The translations under genes were made by a program, and so were the position numbers. From Siniperca chuatsi (Eukaryota > Chordata > Actinopteri > Centrarchiformes > Sinipercidae): DNA of 64,000 nucleotides. The notes below the pieces were generated by a model. The model was not told where the DNA came from. It did no database searches and worked only from the letters and a program-made list of their open reading frames with translations. Shown in pieces: positions 24,639 through 33,360 of the stretch. Within the stretch, counting starts at the first letter, position 1; each line of letters starts with the position of its first letter. The stretch covers positions 17,412,167-17,476,166 of the forward strand of contig NC_058043.1 in assembly GCF_020085105.1 (NCBI RefSeq). Reading direction: 5' to 3'.

Positions 24639-25830
24639 GAGCAGACTCAGCTGGCTGAGATGGAGCAGTCACACAGTCTGTGTGAGAGTTTGGTGAGGCA
24701 GCGTGACGAGGCCCAGCGGGAGGCGGAGAGACTGAGGACCAGCTTCAGGGACGTAGAGCGAACGCTGGGCACCAGAGAGCGAGCTCACAGACACAGAGTC
24801 AAAGGCCTGGAGGAGCAGGTACACGCATCATGTTGTGGTTCAGCAAAAGTCTTTCTCATGTTTCAAACACTTTTCATTCCCTGCTACAATAAAAGAGCTG
24901 GTTTGGGGTGTAATAGAATATTTAGAATATAGAAATCTATTATCTGTATGGAGTCCACCTTATGATTTGAAACACCAGCAGAGGAATAAAGGTCCTTTAT
25001 GTAATTTTAGGAGAATACTTCAGCATTAGAGCGCAGCAAGAGGCCGATGGACCATAAACAGTTTCAAACTAGGCTGTATGTACTGTAAAGATGGGAAGTC
25101 CTCATACACTGACAACACCTTGAAATCATGGAGATATCAACAATATTTTTAATAATGGTGGTGGTTTTATATTGTCACTCAAGCTGGTTCTGGATGTGCA
25201 AGTGTAAACACTCTGACTTGGTTAGAATAATTTACTAGAAGCCTCTCTTAATCTAAACAAGTTATTGTAACATGTTAACATCTAAGTGGCCTCACTGTTG
25301 CTTTTTTGGCAACATCATTTTCTGTTGATTTACATTGTTTGGTTAAATTTGAGCCAAAATCAAATCAGATACAGTCACATAGTGTATTAATTTATGTGTT
25401 TTGTTTGATATGGGCTAAAGCAAAAAATAAATAAAACAGTAGAGCTGACTGAATCAGGCTGAGTGACACTATAAGACCACAGTGTAATTCTTCCATTATT
25501 AAAAATATTGTTGATATCTCCATGATTTCAAGGTGTTGTCAGCTACCACCTGTCTGGTCCTTTATTTCAAACCCGCTTCCTGTGCAGTCATCAGGAGGCA
25601 CACGCACATCCATAAATTCTGCAAAAAAAGACGATTGAGATGAACCTTGTCCACAGATTTATGGCATCAATCTGTAATCATGTGATCTAAATTACAGATT
25701 AGAGATTTAAAATTTAGTTTTGTCACCCACTGTATGACTGCAGGTGTCCACCCTGAAGGAGCAGCTGCAACAAGAGATGAAACGGCGGCAACCTTCTCTT
25801 CCATCCTCCTTATTGTCGGCAGGAAACTGA
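4201..25830 (+). CDS. crocc: Rootletin (ciliary rootlet coiled-coil protein), 37 coding exons
   Basis: Rootletin polymerises into the striated rootlet at the base of cilia and also links centrioles. Joining 4201-4257, 4608-4734, 4830-4975, 6402-6593, 6676-6759, 6850-6941, 7081-7246, 7328-7434, 7581-7808, 7911-8001, 8524-8610, 8684-8902, 9782-9981, 10096-10278, 10966-11110, 11213-11359, 12056-12286, 12643-12836, 12919-13046, 13300-13469, 13600-13779, 14570-14704, 14825-14968, 16459-16697, 16809-16968, 17112-17279, 17370-17793, 18705-18868, 18968-19088, 19198-19361, 19914-20129, 21004-21228, 21315-21464, 21691-21891, 22185-22316, 24645-24818 and 25744-25830 gives one open frame of 2025 residues, close to human rootletin (about 2017). 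Every boundary is AG/GT and phases agree. Family signatures seen include YKRKLTAYQEGQQRQAQLVQ, WRQVVGFRR and VERSRLEARREIQELRRQ. Nearly all of the protein is heptad-rich coiled coil. Two Ser/Pro-rich breaks lie at about residues 460-532 and 1450-1515. mfap2 follows tail to tail, as in human. The synteny argues for CROCC rather than CROCC2. Confidence 0.97.
5811..5924. repeat. (AT)n microsatellite in crocc intron 3
   Basis: An almost pure AT alternation of about 60 bp grades into imperfect ATATT/TATAA repeats. It lies within the long intron between the exons ending at 4975 and starting at 6402. The sequence is self-complementary and prone to cruciform formation and assembly length error. Confidence 0.95.
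8040..8430. repeat. Dispersed repeat fragment shared with 28.07-28.42 kb
   Basis: This part of crocc intron 10 shares extended blocks with a segment near 28070-28420 in the same orientation. Shared blocks include AACGTTTGCTAAAAACTACA, GTCTTCAGTAGGAAC versus ATCTTCAGTAGGAAC, and CTAATGCATTGTTGGTTTT. It is an internal piece of an interspersed family; the copy at 28 kb is longer and shows possible termini. Confidence 0.75.
9438..9723. repeat. Inverted-repeat element in crocc intron 12
   Basis: The arm at about 9438-9505 (GGTTTTGTTTGCCCAGATAT onward) is an imperfect reverse complement of the arm at about 9658-9723 (ending CTGGGCAAATAAAACTAAAA). About 150 bp lie between them. This looks like a short inverted-repeat transposon or a foldback element. 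No coding sequence is present. Confidence 0.6.
11581..11935. mobile_element. Probable LINE 3'-end fragment with (AT)n tract
   Basis: This stretch in crocc intron 16 begins CAGCTTTATTGTTCTTATAC, then ATTGCACAATGAAATGATGC, and later carries ATGCAAGTTATGGTGCAAAA. I recognise these phrases as typical of the non-coding ends of teleost LINE copies related to L2/CR1-like families. A perfect (AT)n run sits at 11811-11852. The family assignment is from memory and is tentative. Confidence 0.4.
14040..14330. repeat. Degenerate short tandem repeat (CATTTCAACTTCCA-type), crocc intron 21
   Basis: Loosely periodic units such as TTTCAACTTCCA, TTCAGCTTCAA and TTTAGCTTCCAGC recur about every 20-40 bp. They resemble the reverse complement of the TTGAAATGTCAGTTGAAG units seen in crocc intron 23. 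A short (TTA)n run precedes them at about 13985-14004. Confidence 0.5.
15230..16080. repeat. Degenerate minisatellite-like repeat (TTGAAATGTCAGTTGAAG-type), crocc intron 23
   Basis: Units built on GTTGAAATG, GTCAGTTGAAGTG and CTGAAAGCAGTTGAA recur through about 850 bp with irregular spacing and many substitutions. The sequence is non-coding. The flanks at about 15030-15180 and 16130-16380 share phrases such as ACATACACG(T/C)AGTGA and CTCCACCAA, suggesting further transposon-derived sequence around it. Confidence 0.55.
20560..20650. mobile_element. Fragment of a dispersed teleost repeat
   Basis: The phrase GGTGGCGCTAGAGGAAAAGT followed by CAGGGGATCACTGAAGTCA is one I recognise as recurring in teleost genomes as part of an interspersed repeat. 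Its limits in crocc intron 31 cannot be drawn by eye. Confidence 0.35.
23457..23491. repeat. (AT)n microsatellite in crocc intron 35
   Basis: A run of TATATA alternation of about 35 bp lies in the 2.3-kb intron before exon 36. Confidence 0.9.
23945..24560. mobile_element. Probable diverged LINE 3' region in crocc intron 35
   Basis: The stretch starts with TTTTTATTGGGGTTTGGAAA and continues through AACTCCAGAAAACATGAGTA and CAGAGCCTCCAACATGGTTG. These phrases resemble antisense 3' parts of L1-like teleost retroelements. No intact reading frame is present. The assignment is tentative. Confidence 0.35.
24603..24634 (+). repeat. (TG)n tract at the 3' splice site of crocc exon 36
   Basis: A perfect TG run ends ten bases before the AG that precedes exon 36 (24645). 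The acceptor reads (TG)n-TTTTGAGCAG, so the repeat takes the place of a normal polypyrimidine tract. Confidence 0.9.
25109..25542. mobile_element. Foldback/MITE-like element with 50-bp perfect terminal inverted repeats
   Basis: The left arm at 25109-25158 (CTGACAACACCTTGAAATCA onward) is an exact reverse complement of the right arm at 25493-25542. Imperfect pairing continues inward to about 25190 and 25460. About 330 bp lie between the perfect arms, with no coding sequence. It sits in the last crocc intron. No clear target duplication was found, so the true ends are uncertain. Confidence 0.75.
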
Positions 25831-27502
25831 AATGGCTTAAAACCAGAAGCACCAGCACACGTCTAATCCAGGGAAAAGCCACTGGCCATGAAAGCAATAT
25901 TTACTCACAGAAACATTCCTAAAAGTGTTCATACTCTTAACTCCACTGTTTAAAATGTTTTAATGTTTAAATTTTTTTACTGTGTGACACTGAAATGAAC
26001 ACTAGCATCATTTTGATGGTGTTTTATTGATATTTTGTACAGTGAGGAACACTTAACTCGACCCGCAGCACACACTCAGCCAATGACAGGCGAGGGAACG
26101 GAGCGATGTGATTCAGCAGCTGTGCTGAAAACGCCAGCGGCCTGCTGATTACTGGCAACCATCTGTACTTGATCCTTGCTCAACATCTTCCCAAGCTTCC
26201 TGCTCTTATTCAAGAAGAAACCCAAATCACCGCAGGATTCCCCTCCAGACAGAATCTGGATGTAGTGCAGGAACGAAAAACCTCTGCCAGTTGTGCAGTT
26301 AGGCCTCGATTCCTCCACAATTATATTAACAGTTGAGGACAGTATGAGAAGGAAAGGAAGGTCTTCACTGTGTGTGAGTGCCAGGAAACAATTGAGCATA
26401 ATGAAGGAGCTGTACTGTATTTTCTCTCAGAAACAGATTTTACTGATTATGTGATATATAGACAGTTTTATAACTGAAAAAAAGCAGTCGAGTACTGCAG
26501 TAAGATGGTATACTTACAGTATGTTTTTTATTAGTTCATATTAGTTTTACTATGTGTATATACTTTTTACTTACTGTATAAACGCTGACAAACTTATGAT
26601 TAATAGCAGCAATATGACCTGTGTGGACAATACAATACATATGGAAACCAAATGTTTGCAGGAGAATAAACTCACTGTGTGCACCATAACTCATGTCTTT
26701 CATAAATACCTTTCAGCACACTGAGCTGCAGCCTCAGATTACATTACAGCGATGACTCACGTTTGACTCACTCACACACTGGAACAGCTGTAGTAAAAAA
26801 AAAGTTTATTTTTTCTCAGTCTTTATAGTGACAGTTTTACAAAAGCAGTAGTACAGAGGCCGTTTGTGAGATGCCGTTTTAAAGCACTTGTTGCCACTGG
26901 AATATATTTATATAAGCTTGCTGCTTGGTTGCTAAGCACAGATCCAGGTGGCAGTAGTACAAAAACTGAGGTCACTCACCACCTGTTTCTTCACACATCT
27001 CATGATCTTCAACAATGAGACTGCGGCTGGATATTGATTAGTTTTGTCTGATGTCAGTGCACAGTGGCCACCACTGATGAGTAGATCATCATGAGAATGA
27101 CTGCTTTTCAACACAAGTACAGTAACATATCAACAAACATAAAGCATGAGATTAATATGGTACAATATGCCAAAAAATATATGTAAAAAAGATGTTCCGC
27201 AGTTTTATGTGCATCTCTAATAGTTTTTATAGCACCAGTGTGATGATTTTATAGCACCAGCGATTTATACAATCGTCAATGTTCTTTAGAGTATATTTAT
27301 CCATACACAGGATCTACTGGGCAGACATACATGTGAAAAGACAACAAAAAACCTCAAATGCAAGAAGTGCTTTTGGCACAGGAGTAATGAGTTGTACAGG
27401 AAGAGTCAAAAAGCAAAGTGAGGAGAGTAGGACAAAGTAAGATGGTGTGGATGAAAAGCGGCAGTATCTGGGCAGGTAGCGTCCCTGATCTCTGTACTCA
27501 AA
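25831..27502. other. Convergent spacer between crocc and mfap2
   Basis: Both neighbours end here, so the segment should hold both 3' untranslated regions. An AATAAA at 26665-26670 (+) could serve crocc, and an AATAAA on the minus strand (26805-26810) could serve mfap2, giving it about 0.7 kb of 3' UTR. The two transcripts may come close or overlap. A 107-codon minus-strand open frame at 26076-26399 has no recognisable family. Confidence 0.5.
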
Positions 27503-30500
27503 TCAGCAGCCGCCACAGCTCTTGCCGCAGCTTCCTCCTAGTGATGCACACTGGCCGCTCAGCGCTGCCACGCCGCAGCGAGAGAACTGATCGCGACACA
27601 GGTCCGCTAAACACGCAGACACAGAGGAGTCAGTTCAAATAACTAGTCTCAATATACAAACACACACACAAAAAACACAAATACAGAGTACACTGAACGC
27701 ACCTCTGAGCAGCTCTTCATGTGCACACACAGTCCTCACGCAAACCTCCTTGTTGATGACATACACCCGTCGCAAACTAAATGAAAACATATGTAGACGT
27801 CACAAGTGAGGCTGAAACACTGAGGTGCCAGTTAAAGGAGTAGTTCACCCAAACAGTCACCTTCATATCAGTTAAATCAGTTAAAACTCCAATCCAATAA
27901 AAAGATCAAAACCAACAATTCATTGATCAACAAGTATTATCTGTGTAGCCAAAGCCTGATATATTTTATACCTCAGTGCCATACACATCCACTGCTAAAA
28001 ACACATCATTGAGCCACACTGTCATTACGATGAACACGGGCACTGTAGTTTATTTTTAGTCAATGTCACATACACCGTCCTGCTGCTGTAAATTCTCACT
28101 AGATCACCAAATGTACATGTCTGAAAATGTACATGTCTGAAAATAGTCCATGTCTGAAAATAGTCCCCAACAAATTTACTGTTTACTCCTGTTTGAGTAA
28201 CGTTTGCTAAAAACTACAGTGCCCAGCTGTTTTAGGAATTGGCTGGCCTTTTTTTGGTTTATTTAAAACTATATATTTTTAAAGATTTACATCTTCAGTA
28301 GGAACCAATGGGCTTGGGGCTGAGAGCCACAGACAGGTTAGGTATTTATTGTAGTATTGATAAGCGAACTAATGCATTGTTGGTTTTAGTCTTTTCGTAG
28401 GATTTGTTGATAATAAGAAATATCCTTATCCTTACTTATACTTTAAGTTTGCAGGACAACAAAACAGCGATTTAACCTTTTCCTAAACACTTTTTTACAT
28501 CTACACTGTAGAAACATAAAATCCTGCTGTAACTAAACAGTGTTCAGTAGTCACATAAATGAACTGTAGTTCCAAAAGTCCTATATTTACTTCTATATTT
28601 GACATTTGAGATCTCTGTTTGCACTCTCACACTTGGATTATGTGGCACAAGCTGTTTGGGGAAGAGCTGATAGACTATTTGAGCTTTTTGGAGATGTAGT
28701 AGAAGTAGTTTCAATACTTAGATGGAGTCTCTCACTTCAGAGATGTTTTGACTGAAAAAAGGACAAAGAGATACTGACTGGGTTTTTTCATTGTGGGGTG
28801 AACTTCTCATTGAAAAGGCATTTCAGGTCCAACAGTACGCACCTGTAGAAGCAGAGGCTGTTCAGGCACTGCTTGCATGGCTTGTGAACAGAGTAGAGTC
28901 TGGTGCAGGGATACTGCTCCTCTCTGCAATCTGGAAATCAAACACACAGCAAAATAATTTCTCCACTCGAACTAAACAACTGATTATCTGTCCTCCTTTC
29001 TCCAAAGTTTTCTTACCAAGAGGGCCAGGCTCTGTGGGCTCCAAATCGGACTCTGACATCCACATGGAAAACAGATTTACAAATGAGTTCTAGACACATT
29101 ACAAACTAACTCTTAAATACCATGACTCAGACAGGAGGAGAATTCAGCAGATATACCTGATTTTTCAGGACGGACCACTGGATCGAGCCGAACCTGCTGC
29201 TGGTAGGTTCCAGGAAGAGATTCAGGATTTTCAGAGTCTGGATTCTCTAAACAAGAAAGAGAGGAATTGCTGTTATAAAACACTGATGTTCAAATATGAA
29301 AGTAACATCAAGGAACATTTCTATGAACCTGAAAAGGCTTTACCTGGTAAATAATCCAGCCCATAGTCCACTGTGAAGCCATAAAATAAGCAGGAGAGAA
29401 AAAAGTTTCATGAGATCAACATTGTAAAACCAATTAGAGTCAGTTTCTCCCAAACACACACCCAAAAAGCACGGCAACATATAAAATGAACCACCTGCAT
29501 GCCAAAACTGAACCAAATAGGCTGTTTGCGAGGGTGTAATACATGACTTCATATGCAAGACGTTTACAAATAATAACAAGCAGAGTGGTCAAAGTGCTAT
29601 TTACACTGTGACAACAGTTGCTATGCGGGTGGTAAACAATGATCGGAAGAGGAGAGAGAACTCCTCGAGGCAAGGTGACACATCAGAGGACAACGAGAAA
29701 TCGGGAACAGATGTGGAGAGCTCTGATATAAACCGATGCTGAGTTGGAACAATCAAGGCCAATATTCTCTTAATGAACTCACCCAAAAAAGGAAACGGGT
29801 CCTGGTACTGGGCCTGGGCGAGCAGCAGAACTGTTGACATTTCAGAACAATACAGTAATCCCAAAGATTAGATGAAAGTTGAGAACGCACACAGAGCAAG
29901 ATGCAGCCCAGTGCGAGCTTTAAAGTGAGACTATGAAATGAAGAAATAACACATTTTTCCTCTAACAAATGTTGAATTCATAAGAAATAAAACACACCCT
30001 TACTCAATTCAATACACTCAGGGGTTTTGCAGCTACAGCGTTACCTGGTCTGGTATGACCAGTTATGGTGGCTATTGTTAGCTAATGTTAGCATACATAA
30101 GCTAGATATTGTTTAACTGACATTACTGAGTCAGATCACTGACATTATATGCTATTGTTACACTACCTTTTAGCATTTACCATTATCCTGCCACCTGTGG
30201 CCACAATGCTTTATTCAGCATTTTCGTCTGTCTTGCCTTCATCTGGGTGGTGTGTGGGGTTGTTTCCTTATGTACAGTTCATTGATCAGTCATGTGACTT
30301 ATAGATCACCATAGATAGATAGAACATGTACAAAATTTTAAAAAAAGTTTTTGTTTTTTAAATGTACTCTTCATGGACACAGAAATTTACAAGAGAAATA
30401 AATAATTACAAGTCAATAATTACATCCTGTTTTATCCTACAGTTGTAGTTAAAGCGAGACGTTTTCTGAACAACGACCACCAGGTGGCCACCAGTAACAG

Positions 30501-31476
30501 TAAGGATAATCGTAAATGGTAAAACGTGGTGTAACAGTAGCACAAGTAGAGAAAAGTCAAACTGACAGTTACACAGCAACATCTATCTAAGGTCTGCAAC
30601 ATAACACAAGCTACTGGTCATACCAGACCAAGTAAGTAAGTAAGACGGTCTGTTGTATTGCTTTTTGATATAACTTAAAATAAATGTGTTATTTTGTCTT
30701 TGAAAAATAACATATGGTAGTGTCGCTTTAAAGCAACTATAATGTAACTTTTGCTAAACAGGGACAACTATTCAGCAGCTCCTGGCACTGGGTCTGGTAC
30801 TGGGATAATGGAAAAATACTAAAACGTAGAGGCACATGTGTAGAAGAGCCATAATGTCAGTGAACTGACTCAGTAATGTCAGTTACACAACAATATCTAG
30901 CTGAAGTTTGCTAACAAGGTAACAAAATCTTCCTGGAGTCTCCGCTGGTTGCCTGGCAACCTCACTATGATGTCAAGACTCGAGGAAGTTATTGCGCTTG
31001 ACCAAAAAATTGTCTGGCACATAATAACCCCCTGTAAAACCACAATATGTCGTTTTTTACACTTCGGTTTTTGTACGTACTAAATAACATGTTAATGTTA
31101 GCGAGCTTTAGAGGTGCTAAGAGGTGGATTTTGGAACATTCAGACAGAGCCAGGCTAGCTGTTTCCCCCTGTTTCCAGTCTTTATGCTAAGCTAAGCTAA
31201 CTGGCTGCTGGCTGTAGCATCATATTTATCGTACAGACATGAGAGTGGTGTCAATCTTCTCATCTAACTCTCGGCAAGAAAGTGAATGAAACTATTTCCC
31301 AAAACTTCAAATTACTCCTTTAACTTTGGTTGTTGCACATTTAGTCATAAATATTTAATGTTGTAGAGCTATTTAAGATTTGACACCAAGTTTTCAGGGG
31401 CTTGAATGGACTCATAGCTCATAGACGAATATATGGTGCAGTTACCTGGCATGCAGATTAGTAGGAGGACTCTCAT
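27503..31476 (-). CDS. mfap2: Microfibril-associated glycoprotein 2 (MAGP-1), 8 coding exons
   Basis: MFAP2 is a secreted protein of fibrillin microfibrils in elastic matrix. Exons in transcript order are 31446-31476, 29783-29830, 29344-29370, 29157-29246, 29017-29052, 28843-28930, 27703-27776 and 27503-27606. All have AG/GT borders and matching phases and give 165 residues (human about 183). The protein starts with a signal peptide MRVLLLICMPVLLLAQA, predicted to be cut before Gln18 as in mammalian MAGP-1. An acidic, Gln/Pro-rich half follows and includes the family phrase SDLEPTEPGPLDCREEQYPC. The C-terminal half begins at about residue 78, has 13 cysteines and contains RVYVINKEVCVRTVCAHEEL, ending in CGKSCGGC. 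Thirteen C-terminal cysteines is the known MAGP-1 count. The gene is tail to tail with crocc, as in human. Confidence 0.96.
27833..28805. mobile_element. Non-autonomous DNA transposon in mfap2 intron
   Basis: The left end reads AAAGGAGTAGTTCACCCAAA, a terminus type very common in fish DNA elements. The right end, GTGGGGTGAACTTCTC, is close to its inverse. The interior around 28070-28420 matches the fragment in crocc intron 10. A local triplication of ACATGTCTGAAAAT occurs near 28115-28160. No transposase is seen. The ends are approximate. Confidence 0.55.
30040..30923. mobile_element. Inverted-repeat DNA element with nested arms, mfap2 intron 1
   Basis: The left arm starts GTTACCTGGTCTGGTATGAC. 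Its first part (30041-30063) pairs with 30613-30635 at 22 of 23 positions in inverse orientation. Its second part (30100-30148) pairs in inverse orientation with 30851-30902. The outer right end reads CTAACAAGGTAAC. The arrangement suggests a terminal-inverted-repeat element carrying an internal rearrangement or a second inserted copy. Confidence 0.55.
30930..31324. mobile_element. Fragment of a common teleost MITE (ATTCCTTTAA-ended family)
   Basis: The segment contains GAGCCAGGCTAGCTGTTTCC, CAGTCTTTATGCTAAGCTAA and CATGAGAGTGGTGTCAATCT, and finishes with CAAATTACTCCTTTAA. I recognise this series as one of the most abundant short DNA-transposon families of percomorph fishes. It lies about 120 bp downstream, in the transcript sense, of the first coding mfap2 exon. 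Confidence 0.7.
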
Positions 31477-32387
31477 GGTCACTCTGGGAGGTAGACTGAC
31501 TTGAACACTGGAGGGGAGATGAGGAGAGTATTAACAATCAAAACAGAGCTAGATGAGGGGAATAACGTGCTTAGTGCTGGATATTCCTTTGGTCTCCTGA
31601 ACTCTCTTCTCCTCTCTTTCCCCCTGCCCTCCGTCACCTTTCCAACCCCCACTGCTCTCCCCTCTCTCTGCCCCCCCCCCCCCGGCCCCAAACAGCCAAG
31701 GCAAGAAAAAGAGGGGGAGAAAACTCTGACAGCAAGAATGTCTGTCTTCTTAAGAACAATCCCTCTGTTTTCCCACTTTTCCTTGCTGCAGCAGACAGTC
31801 TTGAGGCTGCATTCCAGGAAAAGAAACAGAGGACCCCTCAACCCCACCCCTCTCTCTGAGTTTTCTTCATCCCTCCCTCCTTCTCTCTGTCTGTCTCCAC
31901 ATCCTTCATTTCCCTTCTGTCGCCTTCACCGGTCATTTCCTCGAACCCCCTTCTTCTTCACTCCACCAAAAAAAAGAGCCTCTCAGGTTGAGTGAAAATG
32001 ACATGTGGACAGAAAAACACTGACAGCACCGACTAGTAAACCAGATTATTGCTTTTTGTTGTCACTGAAATTCAGGAAGTCACAGTGTGAAAGTATTACA
32101 TACAGTAAAACCCATTACCTTAGCTTCCTGTAACACTGACTAAACTACTTTTCCACTTTGTGGAAAGTATGAATGCTCCTCCTCCGCTGCAGCACTGTAG
32201 GCTATTTCACACACACAACATGAAGCAGTTAATTTGGGCTTTTTACACATCTACACTGAGCTCTCTCTCTCTCTGTGTGACTGCATGCAGACTTTTGTGA
32301 GGCCACACTGGACACAATACACAAGTTCTGCATGGGTATCAATAAATCTGTGAATGTGTGTGTCTCTGTGTGTTTATGTACCAGACA

Positions 32388-32431
<44 letters not shown>

Positions 32432-33144
32432 TCTTCTTGTGCATCACAGTGGCTATCGGAAACCATATGTTTTCACAGCACACATCTGGGAGCGATTAGC
32501 CCCCCTCTCCCCAATTGAGTCCTTCCCAACTAGAGACCCCATTACCCCCCCCACACACACACACTCACCCACACACACAAACACACAGTCATTAGTAAGA
32601 GTTTCTGAGGACAGCAACAGGAGATGCACTGCTGTCATCTACTTTATGGCTTTTGTTTGTATGCAACTATGACAAATAAATAAATAAAAATTCAAAATCA
32701 TCTTTCCATGTGCCCTCATCGACCCCCATCCTCTGCAAGCAACTGATTTTTTTCGAGTTTCGTTTTCCCTCTTGGCACCCTCTCTCCATTGTAAGTGCCA
32801 TTACTGCAGGCTGTGCTGTGAAGTCCCTCCTCCTTCTTCTCTCCAGTGAAAACACAGGACCACATGTCAGCTCTCAACAGAAATTAACATACACGCAAAT
32901 TATCCACAATTACTCGGTCTAAGCAGACTGATAAGCGCTTGAAACGTGGACTGAGCTGCATGCAATCTGTGCACAATCACTTTCATGTCTCCTGTTTCTC
33001 CTCCTCCATAGTTCTCAGCACAAATGCAATTCAAGTTCAGTATCTGAGCCCACACGTGCATAAAATAGTACATTATAAAAAGTAGGTGCAACTAAACCAA
33101 AAAGTAAAAATGCAAACACAAAACTTTTTTTCAGAGTTTCTTAC
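31477..33144 (-). other. mfap2: mfap2 5' untranslated exon edge and first intron
   Basis: A minus-strand acceptor (CTCCCCTCCAG) at 31508-31509 would begin the coding exon 31 bases before its ATG, making 31477-31507 5' UTR. Upstream the intron holds a pyrimidine-rich block at 31600-31970, a (CA)n tract near 32390-32431 and a looser CA-rich stretch at 32550-32590. No other exon was recognised. Confidence 0.45.
32388..32431. repeat. (CA)n microsatellite in mfap2 first intron
   Basis: This is a perfect CA dinucleotide tract of roughly 20 units in the putative 5'-UTR intron of mfap2. Confidence 0.9.
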
Positions 33145-33360
33145 CTATCTTTGATTCCGTTTGCTCCGACTGTCCTCAGCTCTCATGCGTCCTCAGAGTG
33201 CAGGAGGAACTCGCAGCGCCACATTGTACCACCCCGCATCTTTAGTCTCCTCCCAGTCCAGCCCCAGCCCTCCAGCCCCCGGGCCAAGCACCGACCCGCA
33301 ACAAGATCAGGGTCACCCGTCAGATCCTGTGACGCTACAGGATCTACAGTATCGATGAGG
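33145..33360 (-). promoter_or_regulatory. mfap2: Candidate mfap2 first (non-coding) exon and promoter
   Basis: On the minus strand a good donor (AAAGATAG|GTAAGAAAC) ends a possible exon at 33145. The DNA just beyond, up to about 33350, is GC-richer with several CpGs. This matches a promoter plus 5' untranslated exon spliced to the acceptor at 31508-31509. The transcription start is not fixed, and the link to mfap2 rests on position and strand only. Confidence 0.4.

Noticed and set aside
31501-31995. 164-codon plus-strand ORF
   Set aside because: It arises from pyrimidine-rich intron DNA (Pro/Ser/Leu) antisense to the mfap2 first intron, with no family similarity.
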